13,830 nucleotides of DNA, from NCBI GenBank assembly GCA_900549235.1, contig URNT01000060.1, positions 1 through 13,830 of the forward strand, written 5' to 3'. Source of the DNA: an uncultured Clostridium sp. GTDB taxonomy: Bacteria > Bacillota > Clostridia > Lachnospirales > Lachnospiraceae. Every line of letters starts with the position of its first letter. The first letter of the stretch is position 1. The notes under the pieces were generated by a model. It had not been told where the DNA came from and did no database searches. It worked only from the letters and a program-made list of their open reading frames with translations. The position numbers and the translations under genes are program-made. Shown here in pieces: positions 1-5,693 of this stretch.

Positions 1-2
1 CG

Positions 3-45
3 AGAGTAAATTCCACCGCATAAGCGGACGGTGGAATTTACTTTT
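3..45 (+). terminator. Intrinsic terminator of an upstream, off-window gene
   Basis: A perfect 14-bp stem (5-18 pairs with 29-42, AGTAAATTCCACCG against its complement) has a 10-nt loop and ends in CTTTT. Two more pairs including a G-T wobble extend it. The loop side contains a competing smaller hairpin, CCGC-ATAA-GCGG. The T-run is short, but the position just before a new promoter fits a terminator of the gene to the left. Confidence 0.7.
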
Positions 46-81
46 GAAAGTTTTAGGATTTTAAGTCTCCCTGTCCCACCC

Positions 82-110
82 TTTACATTTCCCACATAAT
101 CTGCTAAACT
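82..110 (+). promoter_or_regulatory. Sigma-A type promoter for pth-mfd
   Basis: TTTACA (82-87) and TAAACT (105-110) are separated by exactly 17 bp, five and four matches to the -35 and -10 consensus. The predicted transcript start is near 117, about 97 nt before the pth start codon and about 8 nt before the leader stem-loop at 125-162. Assigned by pattern only. Confidence 0.55.
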
Positions 111-124
111 GAGAAAACATTCAC

Positions 125-162
125 AAGCGTTAGATACCCCATACCGGGCGTATCTAACGCTT
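125..162 (+). promoter_or_regulatory. Perfect 13-bp inverted repeat in the pth leader
   Basis: AAGCGTTAGATAC (125-137) is exactly complementary to GTATCTAACGCTT (150-162), with a 12-nt loop that itself holds CCC and GGG. Only TTTC follows, so it is a poor terminator. It would form a stable hairpin at the very 5' end of the pth-mfd transcript, or act as a DNA operator just downstream of the promoter. Function unknown. Confidence 0.6.
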
Positions 163-213
163 TCAGGCGTGTAAAAACCCGATCCAGCATCAAAGCAGAA
201 GGAGGACAGGATC

Positions 214-783
214 ATGTATATTGTAGCGGGCCTTGGAAACCCCACGAAGGAATACGATAAAACGAGGCACAATGCCGGTTTTGAAACCATAGACGTTCTG
301 GCAGATATGCTTGGAACTACAGTAGAGGAGAAGAAGTTTAAGGCGCTTTACGGCAGGGGGATCATCGGCGGGGAAAAGGTCATTCTTTTAAAGCCCCAGA
401 CCTTTATGAACCTCAGCGGAGAAAGCATCCGGGAGGCGTCGGATTTCTATAAAGTAGAACCGGATCATATTATTATAGTATATGATGACATCAGCCTGGA
501 CGTGGGACAGCTCCGCATCCGCACCAAGGGAAGCGCAGGAGGCCATAACGGCATTAAAAATACCATTGCCCACCTGGGCACCCAGGAATTTCCCAGAGTA
601 AAGGTAGGCGTAGGCGATAAACCTAAAAAAATGGACCTGGCCGACTATGTGCTCAGCCGGTTTTCAAAGGAAGACCAGGCGAAGATGGAGGAAGCTTATA
701 AAGAGGCGGCAAAGGCTGTGGAGGTGCTGATCACCCGGGGCGCAGACGCTGCCATGAACCAGTTCAACGGCCAGAAGGCGTGA
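214..783 (+). CDS. pth: Peptidyl-tRNA hydrolase (Pth, SpoVC)
   Basis: Cytoplasmic esterase that cleaves peptidyl-tRNA dropped from stalled ribosomes and so recycles tRNA. The 189-residue length is normal for bacterial Pth. Family motifs are present: VAGLGNP (residues 4-10), the catalytic His19 in TRHNAGF, FMNLSG with Asn66, the YDD pair at 90-92 and GGHNG with Asn112. The ATG at 214 is chosen because AAGGAGG (199-205) lies 8 nt upstream. It is the first gene of a two-gene unit: mfd starts 17 bp after its stop, or overlaps it if an earlier mfd start is used. In Bacillus the orthologue spoVC also precedes mfd, with the small gene fin between them; fin is absent here. The identification is secure. 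Confidence 0.97.
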   Translation: MYIVAGLGNPTKEYDKTRHNAGFETIDVLADMLGTTVEEKKFKALYGRGIIGGEKVILLKPQTFMNLSGESIREASDFYKVEPDHIIIVYDDISLDVGQLRIRTKGSAGGHNGIKNTIAHLGTQEFPRVKVGVGDKPKKMDLADYVLSRFSKEDQAKMEEAYKEAAKAVEVLITRGADAAMNQFNGQKA

Positions 784-800
784 TGTATAAGGGGGATAGA

Positions 801-3800
801 ATGGAAAACCCGTTGCATGAACTACAGGAATATGAAAATCTGCTCAAGGCTCTGAAGGAGGGAAATGGCCCCCTTCAGGTAACCGGCACACTGGATTCCC
901 AGAAGGTACACCTGATGCATGAGCTGGGAAAGGAAGGGGAATTTCCCTGGAAGTTAGTCGTTACTTACGATGAGCAGAGAGCCAAAGAGATTTATGATGA
1001 TTTCCGCAGCTTTGAAAGAGATGTGTGGCTTTATCCCGCCAGAGATCTTTTATTTTACAGCGCGGACATTCATGGAAATCTGATGACGCGCCAGAGGATT
1101 GCCGTTATGCGCCATCTGATGGAAGATGAGGGGGGCGTGGTAGTCACCACACTGGACGGTTTGATGGACCATCTGATGCCTTTGGCTTATCTGAAACAGC
1201 AGGCCATTCGTGTGGAAACAGGACAGGTCATTGATCTGGAAGAATGGCGGGAGAGGCTGGTGGCCATGGGCTATGAGCGGATGGCTCAGGTAGACGGTAT
1301 GGGTCAGTTCTCCATCCGGGGCGGGATCGTGGACATTTTCCCGCTGACAGAGGAAGTGCCGGTGCGCATCGAGCTGTGGGATGACGAGGTGGATTCCATC
1401 CGTACCTTCGATTTGGAAAGTCAGAGATCAGTAGAGCAGCTGGAGGAGATCATTCTCTATCCGGCGGCAGAACTGGTGCTTACCAGATCCCAGCGGGAGT
1501 CCGGGATCAGCCGTCTGGAGGCAGAGGAGAAGGAGTATGAAAATGCCCTCCGCTCCCAGCATCGGATCGAGGAGGCCCACCGGATCAAAACCATAATCGG
1601 GGAGCTGGCAGAGGAGTTAAGAGAAGGATTTGGAACTGGCGGGCTGGATGGATATATCCGATATTTCTGCCCGGATACCGTTTCATTTTTAGAATATTTC
1701 CCCAAAGGGGACACGATCATCTACCTGGACGAACCGGGCCGTTTAAAGGAAAAAGGAGAAACGGTAGAGCTTGAATTTAGGGAGAGTATGGTCCACCGTC
1801 TGGAAAAAGGCTATCTTCTGCCCGGACAGACAGAGCTTTTATATCCTGCGGCTCAGGTTCTTGGAAGGCTTCAGGTTCCTTACAGCGTTATGCTCACAGG
1901 CCTTGACCAGAAGCTTCCAGGCATGAAGGTAAACCAGAAGTTTGCCATGGACGTGAAAAATGTAAGCTCCTATCAGAACAGTTTTGAGATTCTTATTAAA
2001 GACCTGACTCGCTGGAAAAAAGAGGGATACCGTGTCATTCTTCTGTCCGCTTCAAGAACAAGGGCCAGCCGTCTGGCCAGCGACTTAAGAGAATATGACC
2101 TGCGGGCCTACTGCCCTGACGGCGAGGAGGGAGACGCCCCGCCCCGTCCGGTAAAGCCGGGAGAGATCATGGTTACCTACGGAAACCTTCACAGGGGCTT
2201 TGAATATCCTCTTTTAAAGTTCGTTTTCATCACCGAGGGCGATATGTTCGGCGTGGAAAAAAAGCGGAAGCGCCGGAAAAAGACCAGCTATCAGGGAAAA
2301 GCTATTCAGAGCTTTTCAGAGCTTTCTGTAGGAGATTATGTAGTACATGAGGAGCATGGGCTGGGTATTTATAAGGGTATAGAAAAGGTAGAGCGGGACC
2401 GTATCATCAAAGACTATATTAAGATCGAATACGGGGACGGAGGAAATCTTTATCTTCCCGCCACCCGCCTGGAAAGCATCCAGAAATACGCCGGAGCTGA
2501 CGCCAAAAAGCCAAAACTGAACCGTCTGGGCGGCAGTGAGTGGAACAAGACAAAAACCCGGGTGAAGGGAGCTGTTCAGGAGATTGCAAGGGATCTGGTC
2601 AAGCTATACGCTGCCCGTCAGGAGAAAAATGGCTTCCAGTACGGGGAAGATACGGTCTGGCAGAAGGAATTTGAAGAACTGTTCCCCTATGACGAAACCG
2701 ATGACCAGTTAGAAGCCATTGAGGCGGTGAAGCAGGATATGGAAAGCCGGAAGATCATGGACCGCCTGATCTGCGGCGACGTAGGCTATGGAAAGACAGA
2801 GGTGGCTCTGCGCTGTGCCTTTAAGGCCGTTCAGGACAGCAAGCAGGTGGTTTATCTGGTGCCCACCACCATTCTGGCCCAGCAGCATTACAATACCTTC
2901 TTACAGCGCATGAAGGACTTCCCGGTGCGGGTGGAGATGATGTCCCGCTTCTGCACCCCGGCCCAGCAGAAAAAGACCCTGGAGGGCCTGAGAAAGGGCC
3001 TGGTGGACATTGTAATCGGTACTCACCGGGTATTGTCAAAAGATATGCAGTTCAAAGACCTGGGCCTTCTGATTATCGACGAGGAACAGCGCTTCGGCGT
3101 GGCTCATAAGGAGAAGATCAAGCAGCTGAAGGAAAATGTAGACGTGCTGACCCTGACAGCAACGCCCATTCCCAGGACCCTTCATATGAGTCTTGCGGGA
3201 ATCCGCGATATGAGTGTGTTAGAGGAACCGCCTGTAGACCGGACGCCCATCCAGACCTATGTGATGGAATATAACGAAGAAATGGTCCGGGAGGCCATTC
3301 ACCGGGAACTGGCGCGGAATGGACAGGTGTATTATGTATACAACCGCGTCACCGATATTGACGAGGTAGCCTTAAGGATCCAGTCTCTGGTGCCGGATGC
3401 AAATGTAACCTTTGCCCATGGCCAGATGAAGGAGCACGAGCTGGAACGGATTATGAGCGACTTTATCAATGGGGAAATCGACGTATTGGTGTCCACTACT
3501 ATCATTGAAACAGGACTGGATATTCCCAATGCCAATACCATGATTATCCATGATGCAGACCGGATGGGCCTGTCCCAGCTCTATCAGCTCAGGGGCCGCG
3601 TAGGCCGCTCCAACCGCACCTCCTACGCCTTTCTCATGTACCGCAGGGATAAGCTTTTAAAGGAAGAAGCAGAAAAGCGTCTCCAGGCTATCCGCGAATT
3701 TACCGAGCTTGGTTCTGGCATCAAGATTGCCATGCGGGATCTGGAAATCCGCGGTGCGGGAAATGTCCTTGGCGCGGAGCAGCATGGTCATATGGAGGCG

Positions 3801-4346
3801 GTAGGGTATGATCTGTACTGCAAAATGCTCAATCAGGCTGTTCTTGCATTAAAGGGCGAGACGGTGGATGAAGATATATTTGAAACCGTGGTGGAGTGCG
3901 ACATCGACGCTTATATCCCTCCTTCTTATATTAAAAATGAATATCAGAAGCTGGATATTTATAAGAGAATTTCCGCCATTGAGACAGAAGATGAATATAT
4001 GGATATGCAGGATGAACTGATGGACCGCTTCGGAGAAATGCCGGCAAGCGTTGAGAATCTTCTCAGGATAGCCGAGCTCCGCGCACTGGCCCACCGCGCC
4101 TACGTCACCGAGGCCATGCTTAACCGTCAGGAAATCCGCCTTACCATGTACCGGGAGGCAAAGCTTAACATAAAGGAGATTCCGGCGCTGATCAATGCCT
4201 ATAAGGGAGATCTTAAGCTGGTTCCAGGTGAAGCTCCAGTATTTCATTATGTAGACCGGAGAAATAAAAATACAGACAGCCTGGTCATGCTTGATAAGGC
4301 AAAAGAGATATTAAACCGCTTAAAGGAGCTTCGGGAGACAAAATAG
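801..4346 (+). CDS. mfd: Transcription-repair coupling factor Mfd
   Basis: ATP-dependent DNA translocase that removes RNA polymerase stalled at lesions and recruits UvrA for nucleotide excision repair. At 1181 residues it has the usual length. Domain order: a UvrB-like N-terminal part (about 1-250), a CarD-like RNA polymerase-interacting domain (about 503-565, beginning VGDYVVHEEHGLG), helicase Walker A GDVGYGKT (659-666), DEEQ box (760-763), the second RecA lobe with RGRVGRS near residue 930, the RecG-like TRG motif region, and a C-terminal autoinhibitory domain. Three starts are possible. ATG 801 has AAGGGGG (789-795) 5 nt upstream and gives a typical N-terminus, MENPLHEL. ATG 783 overlaps the pth stop in TGATG and has AGAAGG 4 nt upstream. 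GTG 780 is least likely. Cotranscription with pth is likely; a terminator follows at 4359-4399. Confidence 0.97.
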   Translation: MENPLHELQEYENLLKALKEGNGPLQVTGTLDSQKVHLMHELGKEGEFPWKLVVTYDEQRAKEIYDDFRSFERDVWLYPARDLLFYSADIHGNLMTRQRIAVMRHLMEDEGGVVVTTLDGLMDHLMPLAYLKQQAIRVETGQVIDLEEWRERLVAMGYERMAQVDGMGQFSIRGGIVDIFPLTEEVPVRIELWDDEVDSIRTFDLESQRSVEQLEEIILYPAAELVLTRSQRESGISRLEAEEKEYENALRSQHRIEEAHRIKTIIGELAEELREGFGTGGLDGYIRYFCPDTVSFLEYFPKGDTIIYLDEPGRLKEKGETVELEFRESMVHRLEKGYLLPGQTELLYPAAQVLGRLQVPYSVMLTGLDQKLPGMKVNQKFAMDVKNVSSYQNSFEILIKDLTRWKKEGYRVILLSASRTRASRLASDLREYDLRAYCPDGEEGDAPPRPVKPGEIMVTYGNLHRGFEYPLLKFVFITEGDMFGVEKKRKRRKKTSYQGKAIQSFSELSVGDYVVHEEHGLGIYKGIEKVERDRIIKDYIKIEYGDGGNLYLPATRLESIQKYAGADAKKPKLNRLGGSEWNKTKTRVKGAVQEIARDLVKLYAARQEKNGFQYGEDTVWQKEFEELFPYDETDDQLEAIEAVKQDMESRKIMDRLICGDVGYGKTEVALRCAFKAVQDSKQVVYLVPTTILAQQHYNTFLQRMKDFPVRVEMMSRFCTPAQQKKTLEGLRKGLVDIVIGTHRVLSKDMQFKDLGLLIIDEEQRFGVAHKEKIKQLKENVDVLTLTATPIPRTLHMSLAGIRDMSVLEEPPVDRTPIQTYVMEYNEEMVREAIHRELARNGQVYYVYNRVTDIDEVALRIQSLVPDANVTFAHGQMKEHELERIMSDFINGEIDVLVSTTIIETGLDIPNANTMIIHDADRMGLSQLYQLRGRVGRSNRTSYAFLMYRRDKLLKEEAEKRLQAIREFTELGSGIKIAMRDLEIRGAGNVLGAEQHGHMEAVGYDLYCKMLNQAVLALKGETVDEDIFETVVECDIDAYIPPSYIKNEYQKLDIYKRISAIETEDEYMDMQDELMDRFGEMPASVENLLRIAELRALAHRAYVTEAMLNRQEIRLTMYREAKLNIKEIPALINAYKGDLKLVPGEAPVFHYVDRRNKNTDSLVMLDKAKEILNRLKELRETK

Positions 4347-4358
4347 ATCCGCAGATAA

Positions 4359-4399
4359 AAAAGGGCACAGCACAGATCATTCTGCGCTGATGCCCTTTT
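4359..4399. terminator. Bidirectional terminator between mfd and the DUF1622 gene
   Basis: The stem pairs AAAAGGGCA-CAGC-CAGA (4359-4376) with TCTG-GCTG-TGCCCTTTT (4381-4399), with a TCAT loop and single-base irregularities. The plus strand ends in TTTTCCTCTT and the minus strand in TTTTTT, so it can stop both converging genes. The stop codon of the minus-strand gene (4377-4379) lies in the loop and its last codons form one arm. Confidence 0.8.
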
Positions 4400-4703
4400 C
4401 CTCTTCCTTAATCTCCCAGTGAATTAAAAATGTAAGAGCCGCCCGCAGGGCAATAATCCCTGCAACAATGCCGATCTCCTTCCATTCTCTGACCACAACC
4501 GTTCTTAAGATCTCGCTTCCCATCTTGAATTCCAGTCCCATGGCAAGTCCCTTAGCCAGATAGATCCGGGTGTCCGGAGCCCTGCGTACATAGCGCCAGA
4601 AGCCGGAAAGTCCGGAAAAAATAATGATGCCCACCCCTATAAATTCAAAAATAAGGATCGACCCGTTGGCGATGAGAGAAAGAATGTGTTCCAGATATTC
4701 CAT
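4377..4703 (-). CDS. Small DUF1622 family membrane protein
   Basis: A 108-residue protein of unknown function that matches my memory of the DUF1622 family. Two hydrophobic segments are visible, about residues 13-31 (GSILIFEFIGVGIIIFSG) and 78-95 (a GIVAGIIALRAAL core). They are separated by a loop rich in Arg, Lys and Glu (YVRRAPDTR; KMGSEILRTVVVREWKE), and a charged tail KEEEKG follows. The ATG at 4703 is supported by AAAGGAGA 5 nt upstream on the minus strand. It stands alone between mfd and spoVT, converging with mfd and diverging from spoVT, where Bacillus has nothing between these two genes. It has its own promoter, an operator-like dyad and a leader hairpin, so it is probably regulated separately. 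Family assignment is fairly sure, function unknown. Confidence 0.85.
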   Translation of the reverse strand: MEYLEHILSLIANGSILIFEFIGVGIIIFSGLSGFWRYVRRAPDTRIYLAKGLAMGLEFKMGSEILRTVVVREWKEIGIVAGIIALRAALTFLIHWEIKEEEKGISAE

Positions 4704-4717
4704 ACCGTCTCCTTTAC

Positions 4718-4742
4718 AAAAAACTGCTTTTTACAGCAGTCT
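4718..4742 (-). promoter_or_regulatory. Terminator-like hairpin in the DUF1622 leader
   Basis: Read on the minus strand, AGACTGCT pairs with AGCAGTTT (8 bp including one G-U) around the loop GTAAAA. A run of six Ts overlaps the stem end, and the ribosome binding site AAAGGAGA follows at once. It has the form of a weak intrinsic terminator placed between promoter and start codon; it may instead be a 5' stabilising hairpin. Confidence 0.45.
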
Positions 4743-4766
4743 GTTATCAGGTGGCTTTATGATAAC
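4743..4766. promoter_or_regulatory. Inverted repeat overlapping the DUF1622 -10 region (putative operator)
   Basis: GTTATCA (4743-4749) and TGATAAC (4760-4766) are perfect complements with a 10-bp spacer, so their centres lie 17 bp apart. The repeat covers the -10 hexamer and the predicted transcript start of the minus-strand promoter, the usual place for a repressor site. The binding protein is unknown. Confidence 0.45.
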
Positions 4767-4787
4767 ATGAGAATGATTATAAGTAAA
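4759..4787 (-). promoter_or_regulatory. Sigma-A type promoter with extended -10 for the DUF1622 gene
   Basis: On the minus strand TTTACT (4787-4782) and TATCAT (4764-4759) are separated by 17 bp, and TGT directly precedes the -10, giving an extended -10 element. The start would be near 4752, about 49 nt upstream of the start codon. Confidence 0.55.
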
Positions 4788-4795
4788 GGAAGCAA

Positions 4796-4824
4796 GTATA
4801 AATTCCTTCCTTTTACAGATACTA
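4796..4824 (+). promoter_or_regulatory. Candidate sigma-G promoter for spoVT
   Basis: GTATA (4796-4800), then 17 bp, then GATACTA (4818-4824). This matches the forespore sigma-G pattern GHATR / CATNHTA at all five -35 positions and at six of seven -10 positions. Bacillus spoVT is known to be sigma-G dependent. The predicted start is near 4831, about 50 nt before the start codon. It is a pattern match without support from alignment. Confidence 0.45.
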
Positions 4825-4865
4825 CATTTACAGGCAGCATTAAGGATAAATGTAAGAATGTAAAA
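4811..4865. promoter_or_regulatory. Nested dyad upstream of spoVT
   Basis: TTTTACA (4811-4817) is complementary to TGTAAAA (4859-4865), and inside it TACATTTA (4823-4830) is complementary to TAAATGTA (4847-4854). Both pairs share a centre near 4838. The dyad covers the candidate -10 and ends one base before the ribosome binding site GGAGG (4867-4871). It could be an operator or, from an upstream promoter, an RNA hairpin. Confidence 0.5.
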
Positions 4866-4881
4866 TGGAGGAATCTTATTT

Positions 4882-5430
4882 ATGAAAGCTACAGGAATCG
4901 TAAGAAGGATCGATGATCTTGGCCGCGTGGTCATTCCAAAGGAAATCCGCCGCACACTCCGGCTGAGAGAAGGTACACCCCTTGAAATCTTTACAGACAG
5001 AGAAGGGGAAATCATTTTAAAGAAATATTCTCCCATGATGGAGCTTACCGCCTTTGCAGGCCAGTACGCAGAAGCCATGGCCCAGTCCACCGGCCTTTTA
5101 GTCTGCATTACCGACCGGGATCAGGTCATAGCCGTCTCTGGAGGAGCCAGAAAAGAACTGCTCCAGAAAAACATCAGCCGCCAGCTGGAGCAGGCCATCA
5201 ATGACCGCGCCGTAATCCTGGCCGGCAAAGGTGAACGGGCCTTTATCAACTTGGTAGACGAAGAACTGGAAGGTGTTACCGCCCAGGTCGTCGCCCCCAT
5301 TATCTGCGAAGGAGATGCCATCGGCGCCGTCGCCCTTATGAGCCGCGAACCCAGAGCCAAATTCGGGGATATGGAAACCAAGATGGCGGCTACGGCGGCT
5401 GGATTTCTGGGGAGACAGATGGAGGGCTAG
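4882..5430 (+). CDS. spoVT: Stage V sporulation regulator SpoVT
   Basis: Forespore DNA-binding regulator that modulates sigma-G dependent genes in late spore development. The 182 residues are close to Bacillus SpoVT (178). Residues 1-50 form the AbrB-type swapped-hairpin DNA-binding domain with the hallmark GIVRRIDDLGRVVIPKEIRR. The remainder (about 55-180) is the GAF-like domain, with the segments LLVCITDRDQVIAVSGG and VVAPIICEGDAIGAVALMS. The ATG at 4882 follows GGAGG by 10 nt. It lies downstream of mfd as in Bacillus, but a minus-strand gene now separates the two and it has its own control region. Bacillus SpoVT represses its own gene, so the dyad at 4811-4865 is a candidate autoregulatory site (inference). 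A terminator follows at 5443. Confidence 0.95.
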   Translation: MKATGIVRRIDDLGRVVIPKEIRRTLRLREGTPLEIFTDREGEIILKKYSPMMELTAFAGQYAEAMAQSTGLLVCITDRDQVIAVSGGARKELLQKNISRQLEQAINDRAVILAGKGERAFINLVDEELEGVTAQVVAPIICEGDAIGAVALMSREPRAKFGDMETKMAATAAGFLGRQMEG

Positions 5431-5442
5431 AAATGGTGTTTG

Positions 5443-5488
5443 CTGCCGGAAGTGGCTTTTATTTAGGAGGGCTTCTGGCAGTTTTTTT
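5443..5488 (+). terminator. Intrinsic terminator of spoVT
   Basis: CTGCCGGAAG (5443-5452) pairs with CTTCTGGCAG (5472-5481) over 10 bp with one G-U pair. The loop is 19 nt and a run of seven Ts (5482-5488) follows. Confidence 0.85.
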
Positions 5489-5493
5489 ATATT

Positions 5494-5688
5494 TTAACTG
5501 GTAATAGCAGGTGCTCTTTCCGGCGTCTGCCAGTTTGGGTAAAGCTTGTTTTCCACAAAGGTAAAGCGGTCTGCAAAGTCTTTATATGCAGCCAGGCGGC
5601 ACTGATATAATGCTGAACATTTTTCGTGCGGCCTGGCATTGAACGCTTCGGGACTTTGTAGCTTTGCGATTTCAACAAGTTTTTTCAA
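5494..5688 (-). other. Unrecognised short open frame, possible remnant or repeat element
   Basis: A 64-codon minus-strand frame begins at TTG 5688, only 5 bp after the stop of the DUF885 gene. The frame has no ATG start, and AGGTGA lies just 2 nt upstream, so the start is weak. The translated residues look protein-like (KLVEIAKLQSPEAFNARPHE; then FADRFTFVENKLYPN), with normal composition and no transmembrane segment, but I cannot place them in a family. The frame contains a large inverted repeat (5591-5637), which is unusual for a real gene. It may be a very small protein, the tail of a decayed gene, or a dispersed palindromic element with incidental coding capacity. The convergent position between spoVT and the DUF885 gene would tolerate any of these. 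Confidence 0.35.
5591..5637. repeat. 12-bp near-perfect inverted repeat with inner hairpin
   Basis: GCCAGGCGGCAC (5591-5602) matches the complement of GTGCGGCCTGGC (5626-5637) at 11 of 12 positions. Within the loop, AATG (5609-5612) and CATT (5618-5621) can pair around CTGAA. No T-run follows on either strand, so it is not an ordinary terminator. Confidence 0.6.
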
Positions 5689-5693
5689 TTCAC

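Noticed and set aside
4686..4916. Plus-strand frame across the spoVT control region
   Set aside because: It overlaps two promoters and runs into spoVT in another frame; residues look random.
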